Part shown: piece after piece, positions 53,475 through 62,515 of the stretch | Numbering within the stretch: the first letter of the stretch is position 1 | Layout: the number at the start of each line of letters is the position of its first letter | Assembly (NCBI RefSeq): GCF_009746125.1 | Contig: NZ_CP041352.1 | Coordinates: 1,844,436-1,908,435, forward strand | Source of the DNA: Casimicrobium huifangae | GTDB taxonomy: Bacteria; Pseudomonadota; Gammaproteobacteria; Burkholderiales; Casimicrobiaceae | Length of the DNA: 64,000 nucleotides | Direction of reading: 5' to 3' | Notes under the pieces: model-generated | Told to the model about the DNA's origin: nothing | What the model saw: only the letters and a program-made list of their open reading frames with translations | Database searches by the model: none | Translations under genes and position numbers: made by a program

Positions 53475-53592
53475 CTATTTCTTGAAATGCCCATTGGCAA
53501 AGGGACTGTGACGCATAAATGGCAAAACTCGACTCCGGCACTTTTCTCACCATAAGCCCATATTGAATAAGGCTTTGATGAAAAAGCTGATC
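53470..53592 (+). repeat. intergenic palindromic repeat, copy F
   Basis: The copy runs GACAACTATTTCTTGAAATG, then GCCCATTGGCAAAGGG, and ends AAGCCCATATTGAATAAGGC then TTTGATGAAAAAGCTGATCG. It fills the spacer between the divergent arnT and efflux-operon genes, touching the arnT start on one side and lying just before the TetR operators on the other. The GAGCCCA-type half (here AAGCCCA) is at the right. Confidence 0.7.
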
Positions 53593-53598
53593 GTCCAG

Positions 53599-53658
53599 TT
53601 TGGTTTTAATACCAAATGTCACGTCAACACTCGACTGACATTTGGTACGATTACCAAA
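53599..53658. promoter_or_regulatory. twin TetR-type operators upstream of the efflux operon
   Basis: TTTGGT-N6-ACCAAA occurs twice, at 53599-53616 and 53641-53658, exactly 42 bases apart (four helical turns). In addition ACCAAATGTCA (53611-53621) and TGACATTTGGT (53636-53646) form an 11-base inverted repeat. The pair lies immediately before the TetR gene that leads the efflux operon, so autoregulation and control of the pump genes are likely. Confidence 0.75.
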
Positions 53659-53660
53659 AA

Positions 53661-54344
53661 GTGAACATCAAGCTTTGCATTCCCGGCTTCGCGCAACTGA
53701 AGCCCACGGCCCCCAAGCGCGAGAAAATTCTCGCGGCGGCGGCTGAATTGCTGCTGACCGAGGGGTTTCACGCGCTGACGCAGCATGCCGTTGCGGCCCG
53801 GGCCGGAATCCGGCAAAGTCATCTCACCTATTACTTCCCAACGCGCAATGATTTGCTGCGTGCGACCGCGCAATACGGCGTCGAGACATTGCTCGCCCCG
53901 CTCGGCTCAATCGCTTCATCGGGCGCTGTTGCTACTGGCAATGCTGCGGGCGACGTGCCGAAGGCCGAGCAATTCCGGCAACTGCTGACACCCGAGAAGT
54001 CGGACCGCCAGTGGTTTCGCCTGCTGGTCGGTCTGCTGGTCGCGAGCGACGAGGACCCGGGTATCCGCCAGTGGCTGCAGGAGTTCGACGCCCGCGTCAT
54101 GGCAATTCTCGCCGCCGGGTTTGCTGCTGTTGGCACGCCACTCAAGGCGGAGCAACTGCACTTCCTGCGTTGTGCTTTCACCGGCGCGCTGCATCTTGAC
54201 ATGCAGGAGCAGAGCGAAGAATCCTTCGCGCGAGTGGTGCGTACGGTCGAGATGGCGCTTGATGCCATCCTGCCGCCACGCGCCGGCCCTTCCGCCGACA
54301 ACCTTTCCGAATTACCTTCCCACACCAGCGAGTTCACTCCATGA
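53661..54344 (+). CDS. TetR-family repressor of the RND efflux operon
   Basis: The 227-residue repressor has the TetR helix-turn-helix (about 16-62, KREKILAAAAELLLTEGFHA then LTQHAVAARAGIRQSHLTYY) and an all-helical ligand domain. The GTG at 53661 is preferred because an upstream ATG at 53616 would put the second operator inside the gene; neither has a good ribosome site. The stop overlaps the outer membrane channel gene start (ATGA), tying the repressor to the pump operon it probably controls. Confidence 0.88.
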   Translation: MNIKLCIPGFAQLKPTAPKREKILAAAAELLLTEGFHALTQHAVAARAGIRQSHLTYYFPTRNDLLRATAQYGVETLLAPLGSIASSGAVATGNAAGDVPKAEQFRQLLTPEKSDRQWFRLLVGLLVASDEDPGIRQWLQEFDARVMAILAAGFAAVGTPLKAEQLHFLRCAFTGALHLDMQEQSEESFARVVRTVEMALDAILPPRAGPSADNLSELPSHTSEFTP

Positions 54345-55822
54345 GAGCGATACATCCTTTGCAGGCTACCCGCCAGCAGCCTGGGGCCATGCCGTCGCGC
54401 CGGCGACGGCCCGCACGTCTGACAGCGATCACCGGTGCCGTGGCGATCAGCCTGCTGCTGAGCGCCTGCGCAGTCGGCCCGCAGTACGCGCCGCCGCCCA
54501 TCATCGCACCGGCCGCGTGGCAAGCCCCGCTACCCCACGATGGCGACGGACAGGCGTTGCAGCGTTGGTGGTCGCAGTGGAATGACGCCACCCTGAGCCG
54601 GTTGATCGCCAGCGCTCAGCAGAGCAGCCCGAGCGTCGCGCAGGCGGTTGCCCGCATTGACCAGGCGCGCGCCACGCAAACCATCGCCGGTGCTGCGGTG
54701 GCGCCCGCGGTAAGCGGCAGTGCGTCGGCCAATCGCGGCAACGCGGGCGACGGCCTTGGCGCCGTCAGCCGTGCGATCGCCTCGGCGCAGGCCGCGTGGG
54801 AACTCGATCTGTTCGGCGGCAATCGTCGCACCCGCGACGCAGCGGACGCGCGCCTCGGTGCGCGCAACGCAGACTGGCATCAGGCACGCGTGGCGCTCGC
54901 CGCCGAGGTCGCCACAGCCTATGTCAATCTGCGCATCAGCGAGGCCTTGATGACTGGCTACGAGCGTGACGCGGCAAGCCGTGCCGAGACGTCCCGCCTC
55001 ACGGCGCTGAAGACATCTGCTGGTTTCGAAGCGCCGGCCAATGCCGCACTGGCCAAGGCGAGTGCGTCCGAGGCTGCCGCCCGCTTGCTGGCGCAGCGTG
55101 CCGAGGTTGATCTGGGCGTCAAGGCGCTCGTCGCGCTGACCGCCTTGCCGGAGCCGGAGCTGCGCGCGCTGCTGGCGGGCAGTCGCGCCACGGTGCCGAG
55201 CGCGGCTGCACCGCAGGTGGCCTCGGTGCCAGCCAGCGTGCTTAGCCAGCGGCCGGATCTGGCTGCGGCGGAACGCGAACTGGCCGCCCTGACGGCCGAG
55301 ATTGGCGCGGTGGAGGCAGATCGCTACCCGAAACTGTCGCTCACCGGCAATATTGGCTACGGTGTTGCCCGCGTGGCGGGTGCCAATGTGAACGGCGCCA
55401 CCTGGGGTTTCGGCCCGTCGCTCAGCCTGCCACTGTTCGATGCCGGGCGGCGAACAGCCGCCGTATCGCTGGCGCAGGCGCGCTACGAGGAGGCGCTGGC
55501 CGGTTACCGTGCGACAGCGGTGCGCGCTGTGCGAGAGGTGGAAGAGGCGCTGACCCAGCTCGATGCCGCGCGCCATCGTGCGCCAGAGCTGCTGGCCGCG
55601 CTTGGCGGCTATCAGTCGTTCGAGAAGGCCGCGCAGGCGCGGCTCGCCGCCGGAGCTGGCAGCGTGCTTGAGCTGGAGGACGCTCGCCGTGCCGTGCTCG
55701 GCGCCCAGGTGGCCGTACTCGCGCTGGAGCGCGAGCGGCTGAACGCAGCCATTTCGCTCTACCGCGCCGTTGGCGGCGGTTGGGATCAGAAGCAAGTACA
55801 AGTTTCGGAGAATCGTCCATGA
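54341..55822 (+). CDS. outer membrane efflux channel lipoprotein (OprM/NodT family)
   Basis: The 493-residue TolC-like channel forms the outer part of a tripartite efflux pump. A lipobox LLLSAC (Cys about 46) follows a long n-region, and two OEP domains (about 85-270 and 290-480) carry the typical QRPDLAAAERELAALTAEIG (about 305-324) and SLPLFDAGRRTAAV motifs. The start ATG 54341 overlaps the tetR stop, and the stop overlaps the adaptor start. Confidence 0.92.
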   Translation: MRAIHPLQATRQQPGAMPSRRRRPARLTAITGAVAISLLLSACAVGPQYAPPPIIAPAAWQAPLPHDGDGQALQRWWSQWNDATLSRLIASAQQSSPSVAQAVARIDQARATQTIAGAAVAPAVSGSASANRGNAGDGLGAVSRAIASAQAAWELDLFGGNRRTRDAADARLGARNADWHQARVALAAEVATAYVNLRISEALMTGYERDAASRAETSRLTALKTSAGFEAPANAALAKASASEAAARLLAQRAEVDLGVKALVALTALPEPELRALLAGSRATVPSAAAPQVASVPASVLSQRPDLAAAERELAALTAEIGAVEADRYPKLSLTGNIGYGVARVAGANVNGATWGFGPSLSLPLFDAGRRTAAVSLAQARYEEALAGYRATAVRAVREVEEALTQLDAARHRAPELLAALGGYQSFEKAAQARLAAGAGSVLELEDARRAVLGAQVAVLALERERLNAAISLYRAVGGGWDQKQVQVSENRP

Positions 55823-56997
55823 GTTTCGCTACAGTTTTTCAGCAACGCAAGGCGTTGGTCATCGCGCTCGGCGCCGTGCTGGCAGTGGGCGTCATCGGCG
55901 TCACCACCGTTCGTGCCGCCGACGACAAGAAGCCGGCAGCGGCAGCCAAGCCGGCACTGACAGTCACCACCGCACGGGCAACGCAATCGGAGTGGCCGGT
56001 GAAGCTCGCCGCCAACGGCAATATCGCGCCGTGGCAGGAGGCGATCGTCGGGGCCGAATTGGCCGGGCTGCGCATCAGCGAAGTACGGGTGAACGTTGGC
56101 GACATGGTCAAGCGTGGTCAGGTGCTCGCCACCTTCGCGCCTGAGACGATTCGCGCCGATCTCGCGCAGCAGAATGCGGCCGTTGCCGAGGCCGAAGCGG
56201 CGTTGGCTGAAGCCGACGCCAATGCTGCGCGTGCCCGCACGCTGCAGGACAGCGGCGCGATGTCCGCGCAGCAGATCAATCAGTACGTGACGGCAGCCAA
56301 AACGGCAGCCGCGCGCCTGCAGGCAGCCAAGGCGGCGCGCGACAACGGCCAGCTACGCGTCGGCTACACCCGCGTCGTGTCCCCGGATGACGGCGTGATC
56401 TCGGCGCGGGCCGCGACGGTGGGCGCCGTGGTCGGCAGTGGCCAGGAATTGTTCCGCCTGATTCGTGGCAACCGTCTGGAGTGGCGCGCCGAGGTCACGG
56501 CCAGTGAGCTGGCCAAGGTGGCGCCCGGCCAGGCCGTCACCGTGACCATGCCCACTGGCGCCGCGGTGAACGGCAAGGTGCGGGTAGTGGCGCCGACGGT
56601 GGACACCACCTCTCGCAACGCCATCGTCTACGTTGATCTCGCAAAGCACGCTGAAGCCCGCGCTGGCATGTTTGCGCGCGGCGAGTTCGCGGTCGGTGCG
56701 ACCGGGGCGCTGTCGTTGCCGCAACAGGCGGTGGTGTTGCGCGATGGCTTCAGCTATGTGTTCAAACTCGAAGCGGGCAACAAGGTCACCCAGCTGAAAG
56801 TGCAGACGGGCCGCCGTGTCGGCGACCGGGTCGAAATCACTGCCGGCATCAAGGCGGGCGAGGAGGTGGTGGCCAGTGGAGCCGCCTTCCTGGCCGAAGG
56901 TGACGTCGTTCGGGTGGCGGCGGCAACAGGCAACGCATCCGCACCGTCGGCCACTGCGCCAGCCAAAACGCCGGCGACAGGCAAAGCAGGGGCCTGA
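55819..56997 (+). CDS. RND efflux periplasmic adaptor (membrane fusion protein)
   Basis: The 392-residue adaptor links the inner membrane pump to the outer membrane channel. A signal or anchor helix is at 10-32. The lipoyl halves (GAELAGLRISEVRVNVGDMV around 76 and TRVVSPDDGVISARAATVGA around 190) flank a helical hairpin rich in Ala (about 113-175), followed by a beta-barrel and membrane-proximal domain. The ATG at 55819 overlaps the channel gene stop. The Ala/Pro/Thr-rich tail after 370 has no domain. Confidence 0.92.
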   Translation: MSFATVFQQRKALVIALGAVLAVGVIGVTTVRAADDKKPAAAAKPALTVTTARATQSEWPVKLAANGNIAPWQEAIVGAELAGLRISEVRVNVGDMVKRGQVLATFAPETIRADLAQQNAAVAEAEAALAEADANAARARTLQDSGAMSAQQINQYVTAAKTAAARLQAAKAARDNGQLRVGYTRVVSPDDGVISARAATVGAVVGSGQELFRLIRGNRLEWRAEVTASELAKVAPGQAVTVTMPTGAAVNGKVRVVAPTVDTTSRNAIVYVDLAKHAEARAGMFARGEFAVGATGALSLPQQAVVLRDGFSYVFKLEAGNKVTQLKVQTGRRVGDRVEITAGIKAGEEVVASGAAFLAEGDVVRVAAATGNASAPSATAPAKTPATGKAGA

Positions 56998-56999
56998 GC

Positions 57000-59900
57000 A
57001 TGATGAATGTCTCCTCCTGGTCGATCAAAAATCCGATTCCATCGGTGATGATCTTCTTCCTGCTCACCCTGGCCGGATTGTTCTCGTTCTCGGCCATGAA
57101 GGTGCAGAACTTCCCCGACCTCGATCTGCCCACGGTGACGGTCAGCGCCTCGTTGCCGGGGGCTTCGCCGGGGCAGCTTGAGAACGAAGTGGCGCGCAAG
57201 ATCGAGAACTCGATTGCCACTCTGCAGGGGGTGAAGCACATCTACACCAAGGTGCAGGACGGTGGCGCCACCATTACCACCGAGTTCCGGCTGGAAAAGC
57301 CGGTGCAGGAGGCCGTGGACGATGTCCGTTCGGCCGTCTCGCGCGTGCGCGCTGAACTGCCCGGTGACCTGCGCGATCCGGTGATCAACAAGATTGATCT
57401 CGCTGGCAGCCCGGTACTCGCCTTCACCATCGCGTCGAAGCGGATGGATGACGAGGCGCTGTCGTGGTTCGTGGACAACACGCTCACCCGCAAGCTGCTG
57501 GCCGTGCGCGGCGTCGGCGCGGTGACCCGCGTCGGCGGCGTTGACCGGCAGGTGCAGGTGCAGCTCGATCCAGTGCGCATGCAGGCACTCAGGGTCAGCG
57601 CCGCCGACGTGTCGCGGCAGTTGAAGCAGGTGCAGGTGGAGGCGGCCGGTGGTCGCACTGATCTGGGCGGCGCCGAGCAATCGGTGCGTCTGCTCGCCAC
57701 CGTACGCTCGGCAGAGGAACTGGCCGCGTATGAAATCGCACTCAACGATGGCCGCCGTGTCCGCCTTGACCAGATTGCCAGCGTCGTCGACACCATCGCC
57801 GAGCAGCGCTCGGCGGCAATGCTCAACGGCAAACCGGTGGTGGGCTTCGAGGTGTCGCGTTCGAAGGGGGCCAGCGAGGTCGAGGTAGGTGCGGGCATCC
57901 ACAAGGCGCTCGACCAGTTGAAGCTCGAAAATCCCGATCTCGAACTGAGCGAGTCGTTCGACTTTGTGACGCCTGTGGCCGAGGAGTACGAAGCCTCGAT
58001 CAAGCTGCTGCTCGAAGGCGCGCTGCTGGCGGTGCTGGTGGTCTTTCTGTTTCTGCGCGAATGGCGGGCAACGCTGGTATCTGCCGTGGCGCTGCCGCTG
58101 TCGGCGATCCCGGCTTTCATCGGCATGTACTACCTCGGATTCTCGATCAACGTCGTCACGCTGCTGGCGCTGTCGCTGGTGATCGGCATTCTGGTCGATG
58201 ACGCCATCGTGGAGGTGGAGAACATCGTGCGCCACCTGCGCATGGGCAAGACGCCCTATCAGGCGGCGATGGAGGCGGCCAACGAGATCGGCCTTGCCGT
58301 GATCGCCACGACGTTTACGCTGATTGCGGTGTTCCTGCCGACTGCCTTCATGAGTGGCATCGCCGGCAAGTTCTTCAAGCAGTTCGGCTGGACAGCCGCG
58401 CTCGCAGTGTTCGCCTCGCTGGTGGTGGCGCGGATGCTGACGCCGATGATGGCCGCCTACATGATGAAGCCGATGGTCGCGGCGCATCGCGAACCGAAGT
58501 GGCTGGAGATCTACATGCGCTGGGCGGCGTGGTGCCTGCGGCACCGCTGGGTGACGCTGGTGGCAGCGGGCGCGTTCTTTGTCGGCTCGATCATGCTGAT
58601 CCCGCTGCTGCCGACCGGATTCATTCCGCCCGACGACAATTCGCAGACACAGGTCTACCTCGAACTGGCGCCGGGCTCGACACTCGCCGACACCAAGGCC
58701 GCAGCGGAGAAGGCGCGGCAACTGGTGATGGCAGTGCCGCATGTGAAGTCGGTCTACACGACCATCGGCGGCGGCTCCGCCGGCACCGATCCGTTTGCGC
58801 CGCAGGGGCTGGCGGAGGTGCGCAAGGCGACGCTGACGATCCTGCTCACCGAGCGTTTGCAGCGACCTGAGCGCAAGCAGCCGATTGAGGCCAACATCCG
58901 CAAAGCGCTGGAGCAGGTGCCTGGCGTGCGCAGCAAGGTCGGCCTGGGTGGCTCCGGCGAGAAGTACATCCTGGTGCTCACCGGCGACGATCCCAATGCC
59001 ATCGCCACGGCAGCGCGCGCTGTGGAGAAAGATCTGCGCACTATTCCGAATCTGGGCAGCATTACGTCGACGGCGAGCTTGGTGCGGCCCGAGATTGCGG
59101 TCAAACCGAACATCGCCACTGCTGCCGAGCTGGGTGTGACCAGCGCGGCGATTGCCGAAACCTTGCGCATCGGTACCGTGGGTGACTACGACCAGTTCCT
59201 GCCCAAGCTGAACCTGTCGCAGCGGCAGGTGCCGATCGTGGTCAAGCTCACGACCGATGCGCGGCAAGACCTGGACGCCCTTGGCCGGCTGACGGTGCCC
59301 GGCAACAAGGGGCCGGTGATGCTGGCCTCGGTGGCGGATCTCAATGTGGCGAGCGGCCCGGCCGTGATCGACCGCTACGATCGTTCGCGCAATATCAACT
59401 TCGAGATCGAATTGTCAGGCGCTCCGCTGGGTGACGTGGTGGAAGCCGTGAACAAGTTGCCGAGCATCAATAGCCTGCCGCCGGGGGTGAAGGTGGTCGA
59501 GGTGGGTGACGCCGAAGTGATGGGTGAGCTGTTCGCGAGTTTCGGCCTGGCGATGCTGACCGGGGTACTCTGCATCTACATCGTGCTGGTGCTGCTGTTC
59601 AAGGACTTCCTGCATCCGGTGACGATTCTCGCGGCGCTGCCGCTGTCGCTGGGCGGTGCCTTTGTGGGGCTGCTGATCGCGCAGAAGAGCTTCTCGATGC
59701 CGTCACTGATCGGGCTGATCATGCTGATGGGGGTGGCGACCAAGAATTCCATCCTGCTGGTGGAGTACGCCATCGTGGCGCGGCGCGATCACGGCATGAG
59801 CCGCTTCGATGCCTTGCTTGATGCCTGCCACAAACGGGCACGACCGATCATCATGACGACAATCGCGATGGGCGCCGGGATGCTGCCGATCGCCATTGGC

Positions 59901-60104
59901 AGTGGCACCGCCGACCCGAGCTTCCGTTCACCGATGGCGGTGGCGGTGATTGGCGGCCTGATCACGTCCACGGTGCTGTCGCTGCTGGTGATCCCCGCTG
60001 TGTTTACGTTCTTCGACGACTTCGAAGGCGCGTTCAAGCGAGGTCTCAGTCGTATCGGCAACCTGTTTCGGCGCCGACCGAAAGCCTCTGCTGCCGGTGA
60101 CTGA
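57000..60104 (+). CDS. RND multidrug efflux permease
   Basis: The 1034-residue inner-membrane proton/drug antiporter (HAE1-like) has 12 membrane helices and two large periplasmic loops. It begins MMNVSSWSIKNPIPSVMIFF. The proton relay Asp pair is in LVIGILVDDAIVEVENIVRH (about residues 400-419), and the second half shows the conserved GVATKNSILLVEYA. The third gene of the pump, it lies three bases after the adaptor stop. The sequence does not reveal its substrates. Confidence 0.93.
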   Translation: MMNVSSWSIKNPIPSVMIFFLLTLAGLFSFSAMKVQNFPDLDLPTVTVSASLPGASPGQLENEVARKIENSIATLQGVKHIYTKVQDGGATITTEFRLEKPVQEAVDDVRSAVSRVRAELPGDLRDPVINKIDLAGSPVLAFTIASKRMDDEALSWFVDNTLTRKLLAVRGVGAVTRVGGVDRQVQVQLDPVRMQALRVSAADVSRQLKQVQVEAAGGRTDLGGAEQSVRLLATVRSAEELAAYEIALNDGRRVRLDQIASVVDTIAEQRSAAMLNGKPVVGFEVSRSKGASEVEVGAGIHKALDQLKLENPDLELSESFDFVTPVAEEYEASIKLLLEGALLAVLVVFLFLREWRATLVSAVALPLSAIPAFIGMYYLGFSINVVTLLALSLVIGILVDDAIVEVENIVRHLRMGKTPYQAAMEAANEIGLAVIATTFTLIAVFLPTAFMSGIAGKFFKQFGWTAALAVFASLVVARMLTPMMAAYMMKPMVAAHREPKWLEIYMRWAAWCLRHRWVTLVAAGAFFVGSIMLIPLLPTGFIPPDDNSQTQVYLELAPGSTLADTKAAAEKARQLVMAVPHVKSVYTTIGGGSAGTDPFAPQGLAEVRKATLTILLTERLQRPERKQPIEANIRKALEQVPGVRSKVGLGGSGEKYILVLTGDDPNAIATAARAVEKDLRTIPNLGSITSTASLVRPEIAVKPNIATAAELGVTSAAIAETLRIGTVGDYDQFLPKLNLSQRQVPIVVKLTTDARQDLDALGRLTVPGNKGPVMLASVADLNVASGPAVIDRYDRSRNINFEIELSGAPLGDVVEAVNKLPSINSLPPGVKVVEVGDAEVMGELFASFGLAMLTGVLCIYIVLVLLFKDFLHPVTILAALPLSLGGAFVGLLIAQKSFSMPSLIGLIMLMGVATKNSILLVEYAIVARRDHGMSRFDALLDACHKRARPIIMTTIAMGAGMLPIAIGSGTADPSFRSPMAVAVIGGLITSTVLSLLVIPAVFTFFDDFEGAFKRGLSRIGNLFRRRPKASAAGD

Positions 60105-60127
60105 TCGACCGGAGGGACAGCTCGAAG

Positions 60128-60149
60128 CCGCCGGCAATCAGGCCGGCGG
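60128..60149. terminator. possible hairpin between convergent genes
   Basis: CCGCCGGC and GCCGGCGG form a perfect 8-base stem with a 6-base loop across the stop codon of the tandem-TetR gene, 24 bases after the permease stop. No T-run follows on either strand, so it is at best a weak or factor-assisted terminator. Confidence 0.35.
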
Positions 60150-61376
60150 GCAGAGCAGGCCGAGGAACATCGGCCGGGCGTAGAGGTCAACGGCGTTGTC
60201 ACGGGTGGCGCCGGGCACCCAGCGGCGCAGCTCGGCGGCAGCGTTGATCAGGCCAATGGCGATTTGGGCGGTGATTGAAGGATCGACGGGGCGGATCGAG
60301 CGATCCATCATGCCATCAACCAGCACGCAGACCATGCGCTCGGTCATCTGGATCATGGTTCGGCGTACCCGCTCACGATGCGCTTCATCAGGCAGCGCAC
60401 TGGTCGCCGATGAGCGCAGCAACGGCCCGTGCTCGGAGAGCTGGTAGCGCACCAGCACCCGTGCGGCGGCGCAGGCACGATCCCAGCCACTGCCGGTGGC
60501 CTCCTCGGCCAATACCAGCGCGCGGCGGACGACGCCGAAGGTACGGTCAAAGCAGGCGCTGATCAGATCCTGCTTGTTGTCATTGTGGTGATAGAACGAG
60601 CCCTTGGTCACGTTCAGCCGCGCCGAAATGCGATCCACCGAAGCACCGCGATAGCCCTGCTCGTTGACGAGGTCGGTGGCTGCGCGCAGAAAGGCGTCTG
60701 CCGTGTCGTTGCTGCCGGTGTCGAGCATCCATGACGCTTCTCCGGCAGTCTCCTGCCAGGCGACGTCAGCGGCCGGAATGCCGTTGAGCAGGATGTCAAC
60801 CACCCGGCTGGCGATGCGTGGATATTCGTCGGGCTCATAGCGCCACATCCAGGCGCGAACCCAGTTGATGACCGAGATGACGATGTGCGTACGAGCATTG
60901 AGTTCATCGCGAGTCAGGCCCGCGGTTTCGTTGCCCTTGAGCAGCGCACGGATGCGCCGGAACAAATCGGTGTAGGCGCCGAACACCGTCTCCAGATGGG
61001 GCTCCGGCAGTGCGCGAAGATCGTTGAACACCACCAGCGCTGATTTCTCGCCCGTCTCCACCTGCGCGAGTAGCGTCACATACTCAAGGAAGAAGCGCTG
61101 GATGCGCGCCCCAACCGTAGCCTCCTGCGCGGCAGTGGACACGATGGCATCGATCACATCAATCGAGCGCAGAAAGCAGGCAGTGGCCAGATCTTCTTTC
61201 TTGCGGTAGTAGTAGGTCACGCTGTTGGTGACCAGACCGACGCTCGCGGCAATGCCGGACAGTGTTGCCCCCTTCACGCCCAGTTCATTGAACAGACTGG
61301 CGGCTGCACCGAGGATCGCCTCACGCTTCTCCTGAAAGCGGGCTGTCTGCGAAGGGCTGGTGGGAGGCGTGGCCAT
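60138..61376 (-). CDS. tandem TetR-family regulator (two complete TetR units)
   Basis: The 412-residue protein holds two full TetR units. Unit 1 (about 10-205): REAILGAAASLFNELGVKGA, TLSGIAASVGLVTNSVTYYY and a ligand domain. Unit 2 (about 225-410): FLRAATDLVNEQGYRGASVD, RISARLNVTKGSFYHHNDNK and a second ligand domain. The two units are only moderately alike, so the fusion is old. Such a protein could bind two half-sites as a single chain. I start at the ATG at 61376. It faces the SDR-lactonase genes, likely targets, with 324 bases between. Confidence 0.88.
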   Translation of the reverse strand: MATPPTSPSQTARFQEKREAILGAAASLFNELGVKGATLSGIAASVGLVTNSVTYYYRKKEDLATACFLRSIDVIDAIVSTAAQEATVGARIQRFFLEYVTLLAQVETGEKSALVVFNDLRALPEPHLETVFGAYTDLFRRIRALLKGNETAGLTRDELNARTHIVISVINWVRAWMWRYEPDEYPRIASRVVDILLNGIPAADVAWQETAGEASWMLDTGSNDTADAFLRAATDLVNEQGYRGASVDRISARLNVTKGSFYHHNDNKQDLISACFDRTFGVVRRALVLAEEATGSGWDRACAAARVLVRYQLSEHGPLLRSSATSALPDEAHRERVRRTMIQMTERMVCVLVDGMMDRSIRPVDPSITAQIAIGLINAAAELRRWVPGATRDNAVDLYARPMFLGLLCPPA

Positions 61377-61700
61377 GGCGGGAAGAGTCAAGGTGGAGCG
61401 TCGCCACGAGGGCGCAGCTTTGGGCAAAAGCATTATGCCGTTGCTGCGTCGCAATCGCCCGCGCGCTGGTCGGCTGGGGCATCCGGCCAGGTCATGCAAA
61501 TGTCATTGACGCCGCACATCGGCAGGCAAAAATCAGGCTCGAAAGTCGGACGCAAGACTCTAGGCCAAACAGGCGCCGCTGGATACACTGAGTTGCCTGG
61601 TTTGGAAAAATCGGTTTGTCCGGCGAAGTGCATCGTCACGCGCGTGCCAGCGGCGCTGCGGTGCCGCGGCACATCGCGCAAAAGCAACAAGGAGCACACG
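61377..61700. other. 324-base divergent spacer, no gene seen
   Basis: The spacer separates the tandem-TetR gene from the SDR gene and should hold promoters for both. A long open frame runs through it into the SDR gene but has no recognisable content and is probably chance. A TTGACG hexamer lies at 61506-61511 on the plus strand without a convincing -10. I see no clear dyad. The SDR ribosome site is AAGGAG near 61689-61694. Confidence 0.4.
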
Positions 61701-62471
61701 ATGTCACTGTTTTCTTTGCACGGCAAGGTTGCTGTCATCACCGGTTCATCCAAAGGGATCGGCCGCGCCATCGCCGAACGCATGGCAGAGCAGGGCGCAA
61801 AGGTGGTGATTTCATCGCGCAAGGCGGACGCCTGCGCGGAGGTTGCAGCGGCGATCAATGCACGCTTCGGCGACGGCACTGCCATCTCGCTGCCGGCCAA
61901 TATTTCGTCGAAGCAGGAGCTGCATGCATTGGTCGATGGTGCCAACGCCCGCTTCGGGAAAATCGACATCCTGGTATGCAATGCCGCGAGCAATCCGTAC
62001 TACGGGCCGATGGCTGGCATCGAGGACGAGCAGTTCCGCAAGATCCTCGACAACAACATCATTTCCAATCACTGGCTGATCGGCATGGTGGCGCCGCAGA
62101 TGGTCGAGCGCAGGGACGGCGCCGTCATCATCGTGTCGTCAATCGGCGGCCTGCGCGGCTCGCCAGTGATCGGCGCCTACAACGTGTCGAAGGCGGCGGA
62201 CTTTCAGCTTGCCCGCAACTATGCCGTGGAGCTTGGGCCACACAACGTGCGGGTCAACTGCATCGCGCCAGGGTTGATCAAAACCGACTTTGCGCGGGCA
62301 CTGTGGGAGGATGCCGAGCTGCTCAAGCGACGGACGGCAACCACGCCACTGCGCCGCATCGGCGAACCCGACGAGATTGCGGGGACGGCGGTGTACCTCG
62401 CCTCGCAGGCGGGCTCGTTCGTGACCGGGCAAGCGATTGTCGTTGATGGTGGCGTGACGATTGGTTCGTAA
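61701..62471 (+). CDS. SDR-family oxidoreductase
   Basis: The 256-residue classical SDR has the cofactor motif TGSSKGIGRAIA (about 14-25), LVCNAASNPYYGPM, the catalytic Ser in VSSIGGLRGSPVI, the YxxxK in AYNVSKAADFQL, and the C-terminal ITGQ-like GSFVTGQAIVVDGG. It likely reduces or oxidises a keto/hydroxy substrate with NAD(P). The start is fixed by AAGGAG six or so bases before ATG 61701. The SMP-30 gene follows 44 bases later; the two probably form a catabolic pair. Confidence 0.9.
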   Translation: MSLFSLHGKVAVITGSSKGIGRAIAERMAEQGAKVVISSRKADACAEVAAAINARFGDGTAISLPANISSKQELHALVDGANARFGKIDILVCNAASNPYYGPMAGIEDEQFRKILDNNIISNHWLIGMVAPQMVERRDGAVIIVSSIGGLRGSPVIGAYNVSKAADFQLARNYAVELGPHNVRVNCIAPGLIKTDFARALWEDAELLKRRTATTPLRRIGEPDEIAGTAVYLASQAGSFVTGQAIVVDGGVTIGS

Positions 62472-62515
62472 CTGCGGCGCGTGCGCCAATTGACACGGAC
62501 ACGGAGGAGACACCC

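Noticed and set aside
56754-59267. An 837-codon minus-strand open frame across the RND adaptor and permease
   Set aside because: His/Arg-rich antisense product without domains, lying over two well-supported genes.
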